This document shows positions 11,003 through 20,591 of a stretch of 64,000 nt of DNA, one piece after another. The notes under the pieces are model-generated. The model had not been told where the DNA came from and searched no databases. It saw only the letters and a list, made by a program, of their open reading frames with translations. The first letter of the stretch is position 1, and the number at the start of each line of letters is the position of its first letter. The stretch spans positions 1 to 64,000 of the forward strand of contig NZ_PXYH01000017.1 in assembly GCF_003012795.1 (NCBI RefSeq), given 5' to 3'. A program made the translations under genes and the position numbers. The DNA comes from Zobellella taiwanensis. GTDB taxonomy: Bacteria; Pseudomonadota; Gammaproteobacteria; Enterobacterales; Aeromonadaceae.

Positions 11003-12301
11003 ATGTTCGGCAGCACAAAACGCAAGCAGCAACGGGAGCAGGAGCGGCAACGGTGTGAACAGCGCCAGGCGGAACATGAGGCGCTGCGCGCCCACCTGGC
11101 GGTGATTGAGTTCAGCCCGGAGGGAGAGATACTGGATGCCAGTCCGGCCTTCCTGGCCATGGTCGGGTTTTCGCTGGCGGAGCTGGCGGGGCAGCCTCAC
11201 CGGCTGCTCTGCCTGCCCGGCCAGGCGGATTCGGCCCGGTACCGGGAGTTCTGGCAGCAACTGCGCCGGGGGCAGGGACAAAGCGGGACTTTCGGCCGTC
11301 GCCACCGCAACGGCAACCCCCTCTGGCTCGAAGCCAGCTACATGCCGGTGTTCGACACCGCAGGCCGGGTGGCCCGGGTGCTCAAGGTCGCCAGCGATGT
11401 CACCGCCCGCCAGCGGCAGCATGAAGCCCGCCAGGCGGTGCTCGACGCCCTGCACAGGTCGATGGCGGTGATTGAGTTTACGCCGGACGGTACCGTCCTC
11501 GACGCCAACGACAACTTCCTGGCCACCATGGGATATCGCCGGGAGCAGCTTCAGGGCTAGCATCACCGGATCTTCTGCGAGCCGGAGTTCTACCGCCGGC
11601 ATCCGGAGTTCTGGCGGGAGCTGGCGGCGGGAGAGCATAAAACCGGACGCTTCAAGCGGTTGCACGGCAGCGGCGGGGAAATCTGGCTGGAAGCCAGCTA
11701 TAACCCCATTCTCGATACCCAGGGACGCACGGTGCGGGTGGTCAAGCTCGCCAGCGACATTACCGAACGGGTACAGCAGGCGCTGCGGACCCGGGAAGCT
11801 GCGGAGCTGGCCAGTGTCACCGCCGTGCAGACCGCCCATATTGCCGAGCGCGGCAACGGCTCACTGCAGGCCTCGGTGGACTTATCTGCCCGCATCGCCC
11901 AGCAACTGGAGCAGGCGGTACAGGTCATCGGCCGGCTCAACGAACAGGCGCGCAGCATAGAGGATATTGTCGCCACCATCAGCAGCGTGGCGGATCAGAC
12001 CAACCTGCTGGCGCTGAACGCGGCCATAGAGGCGGCGCGGGCCGGCGAGTTCGGACGAGGCTTTGCGGTGGTGGCCGACGAGGTGCGCCAACTGGCGGGA
12101 CGCACCAGCCGGGCCACGGCGGAGATTGGCCGGGTGGTGCAGCAAAACCGGGAGCTGACCGGCGAGGTATCCTCGGCCATCAGCCAGGCCGCCGAGGTGG
12201 CAGGGCAGGGGCGCCAGCAGGTGCTGGAGGTGGAAGCGATCATGGACGAAATCTGCCAGGGCGCCCTGGCGGTGCAGCGCGCGGCGGCAGCGGTAACCTG
12301 A
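11003..12301 (+). pseudogene. PAS-PAS methyl-accepting chemotaxis protein broken by a nonsense codon
   Basis: One frame runs from 11003 to 12301 but has TAG at 11558-11560 (codon 186). Before it come a basic N-terminus, one PAS domain and the start of a second; after it come the rest of the second PAS domain and a signalling domain with [32 protein letters not shown]. No membrane segment is seen, so the ancestor was a cytoplasmic PAS-sensing receptor. The two PAS repeats share the pattern AVIEFxPxGxxLDA and WLEASYxPxxDTxGR. The context QLQG[12 protein letters not shown] suggests a CAG to TAG change. It may be inactive, suppressed by an amber tRNA, or a sequencing error. Confidence 0.85.
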
Positions 12302-12317
12302 GCCCGGCCGCAGGCAC

Positions 12318-12346
12318 AAAAAAGCCCCGGCGCAGGGCGCCGGGGC
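12318..12346 (-). terminator. Intrinsic terminator of valS
   Basis: GCCCCGGCGC and its complement (12324-12346) form a GC-rich stem with a 2-nt loop. A run of A at 12318-12323 gives a U-tract for leftward transcription from valS. Confidence 0.8.
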
Positions 12347-12363
12347 GATAGCAGGGGGTTGCC

Positions 12364-15216
12364 TCAGAGGCTTGCTATCTGCTCGCGCTGGGCCTGTAGC
12401 TTGGCCAGAGTGGCCTGGTAGTCGGCCAGCTTCTCCTGCTCCTTGGCCACCACCTCGGCGGGGGCCTTGGCGACGAAGCCCTGGTTGTTCAGCTTGCCTT
12501 CCAGCCGCTTGATCTCACCGCCAACCTTGTCCAGCTCCTTCTGCAGGCGCGACAGCTCCGCGTCCTTGTCGATAAGTCCCGCCATCGGCAGCAGCAGCTC
12601 GGTATCGCCGATCAACTGCTTGGTGGACACCGGTGCCTCTTCATCGGCGGCCAGCAGGGTAATGGACTCGAGCTTGGCCATGGCCTTGAGGAAGGCGTCA
12701 TTGTCGGTGGCGCGGCGGGCGTCGTCCCCGGCCGGGCGCAGCAGCACGTTCAGGGCCTGACCGGGGGGGATGTTCATCTCGGCGCGCAGGTTGCGGATGG
12801 ACACGATAAAGCGCTTCACCCATTCCAGATCCGCCATTGCCTGCTCATCTTCCAGCGCCTTATCCAGTTCGGGATAGGCGGCCAGCATGATGGTCTCGCC
12901 GCCACGGCCGGCCAGCGGGGCCACCCGCTGCCAGATCTCCTCGGTGATGTAGGGCATCATGGGGTGGGCCAGGCGCAGCAGGGTTTCCAGCACCTCGATC
13001 AGGGTCTTGCGGGTGGCGCGCTGCTCGGCCTCGGCACCGTGCCACAGCACCGGCTTGGTGAGCTCCAGATACCAGTCGCAGAACTGGTTCCAGATAAACT
13101 CGTAGAGCGCGTTGGCGGCGCGGTCGAAGCGGTAGCCGTCCAGCGCCTGACGCACGTCGGCGATGGTGGCCTGCAGCTGGGCGCGGATCCAGCGATCCGC
13201 CAGCGAGTACTGCAGTTCGCCACCGCTCTGGCCGCAGTCCTGCTCCTCGGTGTTCATCAGCACGTAGCGGGAGGCGTTCCACAGCTTGTTGCAGAAGTTG
13301 CGGTAGCCGTCCAGGCGCTTCATGTCCCAGTTGATGTCACGGCCGGTGGACGCCATGGCACACAGGGTGAAACGCAGGGCGTCAGTGCCGTGGGGCTCGA
13401 TGCCCTCGGGGAATTCCCGGCGGGTGTTCTTCTCGATCTTGGCGGCCAGCTGGGGCTGCATCATGTTGCCGGTGCGCTTGGTGACAAGCGACTCCAGATC
13501 GATGCCGTCGATCATATCGAGGGGGTCGAGCACGTTGCCCTTGGACTTGGACATCTTGTCGCCGTTCTCGTCGCGAATAAGGCCGGTGACGTAAACGGTC
13601 TTGAAGGGCACCTGGGGCTTGCCGTTTTCGTCCTTGATGAAGTGCATGGTCATCATGATCATGCGCGCCACCCAGAAGAAAATGATGTCAAAGCCGGTGA
13701 CCAGCACGCTGGACGGGTGGAAAGTGGCCAGTTCCGGGGTTTTTTCCGGCCAGCCCAGGGTGGAGAAGGTCCACAGGGCCGAGCTGAACCAGGTGTCGAG
13801 CACGTCTTCGTCCTGGCTGAGTTTCACCTCGTCGCCCAGGTTGTGGGTGGCGCGCACTTCGGCCTCGTCCCGGCCCACGTAGACCTTGCCGGACTCGTCG
13901 TACCAGGCGGGGATGCGGTGGCCCCACCACAGCTGGCGGGAGATGCACCAGTCCTGAATGTCGCGCATCCAGGAGAAATACATGTTTTCGTACTGTTTAG
14001 GCACGAACTGGATGTCGCCATTCTCCACCGCCTCGGTGGCCACCTTGGCCAGGGGGGCGGCGCGTACGTACCACTGGTCGGTCAGCATGGGCTCGATTAC
14101 CACGCCGCCCCGGTCGCCGTAGGGCACGGTCAGCTCGTGATCCTTGACCCCGTCGAGCAGGCCCAGTTGTTCCAGCTCGGTCACCAGGGCGGTGCGGGCC
14201 TCAAAGCGGTCCAGGCCGCGGAAGGCGGCGGGCAGCTCGGCGCCGTAGGCGTCGGACGGCTCGCCCTTGGTGGTGAACACCTCGGCCTCATCGCGGATCT
14301 CGGCGTTCAGGGTGAGCACGTTGATCATCGGCAGACCGTGGCGCTTGCCCACCTCGTAGTCGTTGAAGTCGTGGGCCGGGGTGATCTTCACGCAGCCGGT
14401 GCCCTTTTCCATGTCGGCGTGGTCGTCGCCCACGATGGGAATACGGCGGTTGACGATGGGCAGAATGATGTCCTTGCCGATTAGATCCTTATAGCGCGGA
14501 TCTTCCGGGTTTACCGCCACCGCGGTGTCACCCAGCATGGTCTCGGGCCGGGTGGTGGCCACCACCAGGTAGTCCTTGCCGTCGGCGGTCTTGACGCCGT
14601 CGGCCAGGGGATAGCGGAAGTGCCACATGTGGCCCTTCATCTCGCGGTTTTCCACCTCCAGATCGGAGATGGCGGTGTGCAGCTTGGGATCCCAGTTCAC
14701 CAGCCGCTTGCCGCGGTAGATAAGGTCATCCTCATACAGGCGGACGAACACTTCCTTCACCGCGTTGGACAGGCCCTCGTCCATGGTGAAGCGCTCGCGA
14801 TCCCAGTCCACCGAAGCGCCCAGGCGGCGCAACTGGCGGGTGATGGTGCCGCCGGATTCCTTCTTCCACTCCCAGATCTTGTCGATAAAGGCCTCGCGGC
14901 CGTAGTCGTGGCGGCTCTTACCCTCTTCGGCGGCGATCTTGCGCTCCACCACCATCTGGGTGGCAATGCCGGCGTGGTCGGTGCCCACCTGCCACAGGGT
15001 ATTCTTGCCCAGCATGCGCTGGTAGCGGATCAGGGTGTCCATGATGGAATCCTGGAAGGCGTGGCCCATGTGCAGGCTGCCGGTCACGTTGGGCGGGGGG
15101 ATCATGATGCTGTAGGCATCTTTGCGGGTGTCGCCGTGGGGCTTGAAGTAGCCCTTGCTTTCCCACTGCTGGTACAGGGCCTGTTCGATGGCGCTGGGAT
15201 TAAACGTCTTTTCCAT
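12364..15216 (-). CDS. valS: Valyl-tRNA synthetase
   Basis: This class I aminoacyl-tRNA synthetase charges tRNA-Val in the cytoplasm. The product has 950 residues, the usual bacterial length. The HIGH motif appears as HMGH (residues 49-52) and the KMSKS motif near residue 554. The family's editing domain lies between them. The C-terminal ~70 residues form the expected coiled coil ([16 protein letters not shown]). holC lies 4 bp upstream and pepA before it, forming pepA-holC-valS. Confidence 0.97.
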   Translation of the reverse strand: MEKTFNPSAIEQALYQQWESKGYFKPHGDTRKDAYSIMIPPPNVTGSLHMGHAFQDSIMDTLIRYQRMLGKNTLWQVGTDHAGIATQMVVERKIAAEEGKSRHDYGREAFIDKIWEWKKESGGTITRQLRRLGASVDWDRERFTMDEGLSNAVKEVFVRLYEDDLIYRGKRLVNWDPKLHTAISDLEVENREMKGHMWHFRYPLADGVKTADGKDYLVVATTRPETMLGDTAVAVNPEDPRYKDLIGKDIILPIVNRRIPIVGDDHADMEKGTGCVKITPAHDFNDYEVGKRHGLPMINVLTLNAEIRDEAEVFTTKGEPSDAYGAELPAAFRGLDRFEARTALVTELEQLGLLDGVKDHELTVPYGDRGGVVIEPMLTDQWYVRAAPLAKVATEAVENGDIQFVPKQYENMYFSWMRDIQDWCISRQLWWGHRIPAWYDESGKVYVGRDEAEVRATHNLGDEVKLSQDEDVLDTWFSSALWTFSTLGWPEKTPELATFHPSSVLVTGFDIIFFWVARMIMMTMHFIKDENGKPQVPFKTVYVTGLIRDENGDKMSKSKGNVLDPLDMIDGIDLESLVTKRTGNMMQPQLAAKIEKNTRREFPEGIEPHGTDALRFTLCAMASTGRDINWDMKRLDGYRNFCNKLWNASRYVLMNTEEQDCGQSGGELQYSLADRWIRAQLQATIADVRQALDGYRFDRAANALYEFIWNQFCDWYLELTKPVLWHGAEAEQRATRKTLIEVLETLLRLAHPMMPYITEEIWQRVAPLAGRGGETIMLAAYPELDKALEDEQAMADLEWVKRFIVSIRNLRAEMNIPPGQALNVLLRPAGDDARRATDNDAFLKAMAKLESITLLAADEEAPVSTKQLIGDTELLLPMAGLIDKDAELSRLQKELDKVGGEIKRLEGKLNNQGFVAKAPAEVVAKEQEKLADYQATLAKLQAQREQIASL

Positions 15217-15220
15217 GGTG

Positions 15221-15670
15221 TTATGCGTCTTGAGTGTGAGGTGGTACCGGCTCTGTGGTCAGCTCGAAGCCGGCCTGCCGATAGGCTTTGAAACGCTCCC
15301 GCGCCAGCTGTTTGCCCGCCTCGGCGGCGGGCACAAAGTCGTACAGCTGGCCGAAGCGCCGGGCAAAGGCGGGGGCCTGGGGCGCCAGGTTGATCAGCAC
15401 CGGGCGTCCGCTGTGGGGAGCCTGTGGGCTGATCACCACCGGCGCGCCCTGGCGCGGGCCTTCGCCTTGCAGGTTATGGGCCACGAAGCTGTCGGGCTCC
15501 TGTTGCCACAGTCGTTCGTCGATGGCTTCGGCCTGGGCCTGGTCGACGGTGTGGATAAACACGCCCAGGCCCTGGCGGTAGCAGTCGGTGGCCAGCCGGC
15601 ACACCCACTGCTCCAGCAGGTGGCCGTCGTCCTCCGGCAACAGGTAGAAGCAGCCCCGGCTCATGCTCAT
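15221..15670 (-). CDS. holC: DNA polymerase III subunit chi
   Basis: Chi belongs to the clamp-loader complex and bridges it to single-strand binding protein. The product has 149 residues, matching E. coli HolC. Position between pepA and valS is conserved in gammaproteobacteria. The start at 15670 overlaps the pepA stop by 4 bp, which suggests translational coupling; an ATG two codons later is an alternative. Sequence blocks such as [19 protein letters not shown] and [20 protein letters not shown] fit the family. Confidence 0.9.
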   Translation of the reverse strand: MSMSRGCFYLLPEDDGHLLEQWVCRLATDCYRQGLGVFIHTVDQAQAEAIDERLWQQEPDSFVAHNLQGEGPRQGAPVVISPQAPHSGRPVLINLAPQAPAFARRFGQLYDFVPAAEAGKQLARERFKAYRQAGFELTTEPVPPHTQDA

Positions 15671-17178
15671 TCTTCGGCGTTGTTGACGCCGGAGCGGTTC
15701 AGCAGGAACTGGGTCAGCAGCGGCACCGGGCGGCCGGTGGCGCCCTTGTCCTTGCCGCTCTTCCAGGCGGTGCCCGCCACGTCCAGGTGCGCCCAGTTGT
15801 ACTTTTTGGTGAAGCGGCTGAGGAAGCAGGCGGCGGTAATGGCGCCCGCCGGCCGGCCGCCGATGTTGGCCATGTCGGCGAAGGGGCTTTCCAGCTGCTC
15901 CTGATACTCGTCGTTCATGGGCAGTCGCCAGGCCCGGTCGCCGGCCTGCTCGGAGGCATTGAGCAACTCATGGGCCAGGGGGTTGTGGTTGGCCAGCAGC
16001 CCCGAGGTATGGTGGCCCAGGGCGATGATGCAGGCCCCGGTGAGGGTGGCCACGTCGACCACGGTTTCCGGCTCGTAGCGCTCCACGAAGGTGAGGGCGT
16101 CGCACAGCACCAGACGGCCTTCGGCATCGGTGTTGAGCACTTCCACGGTCTGGCCGGACATGGTGGTGAGGATGTCGCCGGGACGGTAGGCGTTGCCGTC
16201 GGGCATGTTCTCGCAGCCGGCCAGCACCGCCACCACGTTGATGGGCAGCTGCAACTGGGCCAGGGCGTGCATGGTGCCCAGTACGGAGGCGGCGCCGCCC
16301 ATGTCGTACTTCATTTCATCCATGCCGTCGGCGGGCTTGAGGGAAATACCGCCGGCGTCGAAGGTGAGGCCCTTGCCCACCAGCACGATGGGGCGGGCGG
16401 CCGGATCCGGGTGGCCCTTGTATTCGATCACCGACATCATGGCTTCGTTGTGGGAGCCGCGGGCCACCGCCAGGTAGGCGTTCATGCCAAGCTCCGCCAT
16501 TTCTTCCTCGCCGATCACCCGGGTGCTGATGTTGTCGTGGGCGTCCGCCAGCTGGCGCGCCTGGGAGGCCAGGTAGGCCGGGTTGCACACATTGGGCGGC
16601 ATGTTGGCCACGTCCCGGCAGATACGCACGCCCTTGGCCACGGCCAGGCCGTGCTGGATGGCGCGCTCGCCTATGGTCAGTTCCCGTCGCGTCGGCACAT
16701 TGAACACCATCTTACGCAGCGGGCGGCGCGGCTCGGCCTTGTTGGTCTTGAACTGGTCGAAGCTGTAGAGGCTGGCCTTGGTGGTTTCCACCGCCTGGCG
16801 CACCTTCCAGTAGGTGTCGCGGCCCTTGACGTGCAGCTCGGTGAGGAAGCACACCGCTTCCATGGAGCCGGTTTCGTTCAGGGTGCTGATGGTTTTCTGG
16901 ATAATTTGCTTGTACTGGCGCTCGTCCAGCTCCCGTTCCTTGCCGCAACCGACCAGCAGCACCCGCTCGCCCAGCACGCCGGGTACCTGGTGCAGCAGCA
17001 GCATCTGGCCGGCCTTGCCTTCCAGATCGCCGCGACGCAGCAGGGAACTCAGGTAACCGTCGCTGATCCTGTCCAGCTGTTCGGCCACCGGCGACAACCG
17101 GCGCGGCTCGAAGACACCTACCACTATGCAGGCACTGCGCTGTTTTTCGGGACTACCGCTTTTTACACTGAACTCCAT
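15667..17178 (-). CDS. pepA: Leucyl aminopeptidase A
   Basis: PepA is a manganese/zinc-dependent cytoplasmic aminopeptidase that in E. coli also binds DNA (XerCD recombination, carAB control). Starting at the ATG at 17178 gives 503 residues, the E. coli length, and the N-terminus [15 protein letters not shown] is identical in pattern to E. coli; the frame extends 8 codons further upstream but AGGAGA precedes 17178. The M17 signature NTDAEGRL and the metal-site block [16 protein letters not shown] are present. It diverges from lptF. Confidence 0.97.
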   Translation of the reverse strand: MEFSVKSGSPEKQRSACIVVGVFEPRRLSPVAEQLDRISDGYLSSLLRRGDLEGKAGQMLLLHQVPGVLGERVLLVGCGKERELDERQYKQIIQKTISTLNETGSMEAVCFLTELHVKGRDTYWKVRQAVETTKASLYSFDQFKTNKAEPRRPLRKMVFNVPTRRELTIGERAIQHGLAVAKGVRICRDVANMPPNVCNPAYLASQARQLADAHDNISTRVIGEEEMAELGMNAYLAVARGSHNEAMMSVIEYKGHPDPAARPIVLVGKGLTFDAGGISLKPADGMDEMKYDMGGAASVLGTMHALAQLQLPINVVAVLAGCENMPDGNAYRPGDILTTMSGQTVEVLNTDAEGRLVLCDALTFVERYEPETVVDVATLTGACIIALGHHTSGLLANHNPLAHELLNASEQAGDRAWRLPMNDEYQEQLESPFADMANIGGRPAGAITAACFLSRFTKKYNWAHLDVAGTAWKSGKDKGATGRPVPLLTQFLLNRSGVNNAEE

Positions 17179-17338
17179 GGATTCTCCTGAGCCTGAAGAC
17201 AATGGGCGCCAGATGAACGATAATGGCGGTTATCGCCAACGGCGCCGATCTTCGCGTACTTAATATGCGAAAATCGTGATTTTACGCTTATTCTTAAGCG
17301 TTTCCATTAAAAAAGACAAGTTTACACTGGGATTAACG

Positions 17339-18448
17339 GTGATTGCATTCCGCTATTTGTTTCGGGAAACCCTGAAGACCCAAGTGGCCGTATTGTTCGT
17401 CCTGCTGCTTATCTTCATCAGCCAGAACTTTATCGAGGTGCTGGGCGATGCCGCCAGCGGCGACATTCCGGGCGCCCTGGTGGGCAAGCTGCTGCTGCTC
17501 AACCTGCCGGAAATGGCGACCCTGATGCTGCCGGTCAGCCTCTTTATCGGCATTCTGTTCGCCCACGGCCGCCTCTATGCCGAAAGCGAAATGACGGTGA
17601 TGAAGGCGGTGGGAATGGGACCGGCCGACATCATGCGCTCCACCCTGTTGCTGGCGTTGCTGTGGACGGGGGTGGCGCTGTTCAACTCGCTCTGGCTCAA
17701 TCCCTGGTCGAAGGCACAGGTGTATCAGTTGCTGGAAGAGGTCAAGGCCGATCCCGGATTTGCCGTGTTGCGCGAGGCGCGTTTTATGAGCCTGGACGGT
17801 GGCCGGGTGGTGGCGTATGTGGAGGAGCTGGAGCAAGACGACGAGGGCAACCGCCTCAACCGGCTGTTTGTGGTGCAGCGGGCCCAGGCCCAGCGGGCGC
17901 CGGCCATCGTGGTGGCCGAGGGTGGCCGGCTCCACGAGCGTGCCGGCGGCCAGTGGCTGACCCTGGAAGAAGGCCGCCGCTACAGCGGAGTCCCGGGCGA
18001 TCGCCAGTTTGACGTGGCCGAGTTCAGCGAATACAGCGCCTATATCCGGCCGTCGGAAGTGGGCGAAGCGCGCAGCCGGGACGAGGCCCTGCCCAGCCTG
18101 GCGCTGTGGCATTCGGACCAAACCGGCCACCAGGTGGAGTTGCAGTGGCGGCTGGTACTGCCGCTGTCGATGCTGGTGCTGACCCTGGCGGTGGTGCCGC
18201 TGGCGGTGGTCAACCCCCGCCAGGGCCGTTATGCCAAGCTGCTGCCGGCTATTTTACTGTACCTGGCCTATTTCCTGCTGCAAAGCGCCGCCCGCTCGGC
18301 GGTCAACGGCGGCAGCCTGCCGGTGTGGCCGGGGCTTTACCTGGTGCCGCTCGGCTTTTTGCTGCTGGTGGTGATACCGCTCAACCTGGCGGAAACCGCC
18401 TGGTGGAACCGGACCCGCGAAAAATTCCAACGGAGCAAGGCCGCCTGA
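17339..18448 (+). CDS. lptF: LPS export permease LptF
   Basis: LptF pairs with LptG in the inner-membrane LptB2FG ABC transporter that extracts lipopolysaccharide. The GTG at 17339 gives 369 residues (E. coli 366) and an N-terminus (IAFRYLFRETLKTQ) that aligns with the family; an upstream GTG at 17276 would add 21 residues without homology. Membrane segments lie at both ends with a periplasmic beta-jellyroll region between (about 100-265). The stop overlaps the lptG start (TGATG). Confidence 0.93.
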   Translation: MIAFRYLFRETLKTQVAVLFVLLLIFISQNFIEVLGDAASGDIPGALVGKLLLLNLPEMATLMLPVSLFIGILFAHGRLYAESEMTVMKAVGMGPADIMRSTLLLALLWTGVALFNSLWLNPWSKAQVYQLLEEVKADPGFAVLREARFMSLDGGRVVAYVEELEQDDEGNRLNRLFVVQRAQAQRAPAIVVAEGGRLHERAGGQWLTLEEGRRYSGVPGDRQFDVAEFSEYSAYIRPSEVGEARSRDEALPSLALWHSDQTGHQVELQWRLVLPLSMLVLTLAVVPLAVVNPRQGRYAKLLPAILLYLAYFLLQSAARSAVNGGSLPVWPGLYLVPLGFLLLVVIPLNLAETAWWNRTREKFQRSKAA

Positions 18449-19518
18449 TGTTCAGTATTCTCGATCGTTACATCGGCCGCACTGTGCTGATGTCCATATT
18501 GCTGTGTGAATTTACCCTGGTGGGACTGTCCGCCATTATCCGCTATGTGGAGCAACTGCGCAGTGTGGGCGAGGGCAGCTATACCCTGCTGACCGCCTTC
18601 TACTATGTGCTGCTGTCCATGCCCAAGGAAATCGTGCTGTTCTTTCCCATCGCCGCCCTGCTCGGGGGCCTGATTGGCCTGGGGCAACTGGCCAGCTCCA
18701 GCGAGCTGGTGGTGATGCAGGCGTCCGGCAATTCCCGTTTCAACATCGTGGCCAGCGCCCTGAAAACGGCGGTGCCGCTGATGCTGGTGGTGATGCTGGT
18801 GGGGGAATACCTGGCGCCGGCCACCAAGCTGGCGGCCGACGACCTGCGCACCCAGTCCCGTTCCGACGGCCAGGTGGTGCTGTCGGTATACGGGGTCTGG
18901 GCCAAGGACGCCGAGGCCTATATCAATATCGGCCAGGCCCGGCGCGACGGCACCCTGAGCAATGTGCTTCTCTATTACTTTGGCGACGACATGAAGCTTG
19001 ATCGTATCACCCAGGCTGCCGAGGCGGAGTACCGGGATGGGCAGTGGCAACTGCTCAACGTGACCCATACCCGCTTCAATCATGGTGTGGCCGTGACCAC
19101 GGAGCAGCAGGCGGCGCTGAATTGGCAAACCAGCCTGACGCCCGACAAGCTGGGAGTGGTGGCGATCGATCCGACTGAGCTGTCGATGCGCGGCCTGTGG
19201 GAGTACCGCGGTTACCTGGAAGACAATGGCCAGGACGGCAGCCGTTATGCCCTCGAATTCTGGCGCAAGGCGCTGCAGCCGGTGATGGTGGTGGCCATGA
19301 TGCTGCTGGCCTCGTCGTTTGTGTTCGGCGCCCTGCGCAGCGTCAGCATGGGCGCCCGGCTGTTGACCGGCATACTGTTTGGCTTTGGTTTTTACGTGGC
19401 CAACGAGGTGTTCGGCCCCATCAGCCTGGTGTATGAGGTGCCGCCGGTGGTCGGGGCCCTGGGGCCCAGCCTGCTGTTTATCGGAGTGGCGCTGTTCTTG
19501 CTGAATCGCCGGGCTTAA
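18448..19518 (+). CDS. lptG: LPS export permease LptG
   Basis: LptG is the second permease of LptB2FG. The product has 356 residues. Six membrane segments flank a periplasmic domain, and the N-terminal MFSILDRYIGRTVL is typical. The ATG at 18448 overlaps the lptF stop codon, so the pair is translationally coupled. Downstream lie the heptamer arrays instead of a conventional terminator. Confidence 0.94.
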   Translation: MFSILDRYIGRTVLMSILLCEFTLVGLSAIIRYVEQLRSVGEGSYTLLTAFYYVLLSMPKEIVLFFPIAALLGGLIGLGQLASSSELVVMQASGNSRFNIVASALKTAVPLMLVVMLVGEYLAPATKLAADDLRTQSRSDGQVVLSVYGVWAKDAEAYINIGQARRDGTLSNVLLYYFGDDMKLDRITQAAEAEYRDGQWQLLNVTHTRFNHGVAVTTEQQAALNWQTSLTPDKLGVVAIDPTELSMRGLWEYRGYLEDNGQDGSRYALEFWRKALQPVMVVAMMLLASSFVFGALRSVSMGARLLTGILFGFGFYVANEVFGPISLVYEVPPVVGALGPSLLFIGVALFLLNRRA

Positions 19519-19523
19519 AAGCG

Positions 19524-19571
19524 GGGATTAGGGATTAGGGATTAGGGATTAGGGATTAGGGATTAGGGATT
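19524..19571. repeat. Heptanucleotide tandem array GGGATTA
   Basis: Six perfect copies of GGGATTA and one partial copy occur just after the lptG stop. Four or more GGG runs with 4-nt spacers on the + strand could form a G-quadruplex. No spacers are present, so it is not CRISPR. Confidence 0.95.
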
Positions 19572-19614
19572 TTATAGGTAGGTAGTTGACTTAGAATGTT
19601 TTTATCAAATCCTG

Positions 19615-19741
19615 CCAGTCCCCAGTCCCCAGTCCCCAGTCCCCAGTCCCCAGTCCCCAGTCCCCAGTCCCCAGTCCCCAGTCCCCAGTCCCCAGTCCCC
19701 AGTCCCCAGTCCCCAGTCCCCAGTCCCCAGTCCCCAGTCCC
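19615..19741. repeat. Heptanucleotide tandem array CCAGTCC
   Basis: About 18 perfect copies of a 7-bp unit (GGGGACT read on the - strand) fill 19615-19741, ending at the 3' end of the RDD gene. The G-rich strand is opposite to that of the GGGATTA array 43 bp to the left. GGGG runs with 3-nt spacers are strong G-quadruplex candidates. Confidence 0.95.
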
Positions 19742-19746
19742 GGTAA

Positions 19747-20244
19747 TTAATCCCGGCTCAGCAACTGCCGGTTTTGCTCCTTGGTCAGTATCACCACTTC
19801 GCAGTCGGCAATTTTATCCTGCAGCGCCAGTTTGGTGCCCGGATTGAGCCAGACCCAGAAATTGCCCAGGCCCAACAGGGCGCTGGCGGCGCGGATCAGT
19901 GCCTGGCTGATGCGCAGCCGGGAGCCGTCGGTATTCTGTACCCTCAGCCGCCAGGCGCGCATGCCGAGGGTCTGGCCGCTGGTGTGCCAGAACCAGCCGT
20001 AAAAGCCCAGCACCACGCTCAGCAGATACAGGCTGTACAGACGGCTGGCGCCGAGCAGGGCGGCGGTGTCCGGGTATTCGCCCAGTTGCAGCCAGCCCAG
20101 CACCAGCGCCAGCTGGACAGCGCCAAAGCCGACAAAACCGGCCACCATCAACAGTGCCACCACGACCAGAACATCATACAGCCAGGCGCCCAGGCGGCGC
20201 AGCACGCCCGCCCTGGGCAGGCCGGTAAATACGGAAACTCCCAT
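19747..20244 (-). CDS. RDD family inner-membrane protein
   Basis: The product has 165 residues with an RDD-type arrangement: LRRLGAWLYDVLVV near the N-terminus with the conserved Arg and Asp, three to four hydrophobic segments, and GQTLGMRAWRLRVQNTDG (about residues 90-107), the other RDD hallmark. Function is not established for most of the family. The stop lies immediately beside the CCAGTCC array. Confidence 0.85.
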   Translation of the reverse strand: MGVSVFTGLPRAGVLRRLGAWLYDVLVVVALLMVAGFVGFGAVQLALVLGWLQLGEYPDTAALLGASRLYSLYLLSVVLGFYGWFWHTSGQTLGMRAWRLRVQNTDGSRLRISQALIRAASALLGLGNFWVWLNPGTKLALQDKIADCEVVILTKEQNRQLLSRD

Positions 20245-20373
20245 CTGTTTACGCCATTGCCATGCAAAAGTGGCTGCATTCTAATGAACTGGCGGCCAGA
20301 CCGCCACCACAGCGGCGCCGGCAGGTGGACGGATATTTAATATGCAATTGCGAATCGGGATGCGACAATCTGC

Positions 20374-20401
20374 TTGCGGGCCACCAGGGGATACGTATAA
20401 T
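20374..20401 (+). promoter_or_regulatory. Promoter of tRNA-Leu(CAA)
   Basis: TTGCGG at 20374-20379 and a perfect TATAAT at 20396-20401 are separated by 16 bp, about 31 bp upstream of the mature tRNA 5' end. Confidence 0.75.
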
Positions 20402-20432
20402 GCAAGCCGCTCACCCTGTGAGCCTACCAAGT

Positions 20433-20517
20433 GGCAGTGTGATGGAATTGGTAGACATGAGTGATTCAAAATCACTTGCCTTCGGGCGTGCCGGTTCGAG
20501 TCCGGCCACTGCTACCA
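20433..20517 (+). tRNA. tRNA-Leu (anticodon CAA)
   Basis: The 85-nt sequence folds as a class II tRNA with a D-loop GGTAGAC block, anticodon CAA at 20467-20469 in the loop TTCAAAA, a variable arm (TTGCCTTCGGGCG), a GGTTCGAGTCC T-arm and an encoded CCA. The first acceptor pair is G-U. Confidence 0.95.
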
Positions 20518-20520
20518 TTA

Positions 20521-20545
20521 AACCCAGCATCGGCTGGGTTTTTTC
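20521..20545 (+). terminator. Terminator after tRNA-Leu
   Basis: AACCCAGC and GCTGGGTT pair around ATCG and are followed by a T-run. Confidence 0.9.
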
Positions 20546-20591
20546 GTTTTTGCCAAGCTGACACCAGCGCCAATTTGCAGAGTGTAAACCC

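Noticed and set aside
12964-14484. Long open frame opposite valS
   Set aside because: It is antisense to highly conserved valyl-tRNA synthetase sequence; similar shadows opposite pepA and wzc were also dropped.
19615-19741. Possible CRISPR array
   Set aside because: Units are 7 bp, contiguous and without spacers, and no cas genes are present.
19596-19847. Open frame encoding a Ser-Pro-Val-Gln repeat
   Set aside because: It is only a translation of the CCAGTCC heptamer array, with no ribosome site, and runs antisense into the RDD gene.
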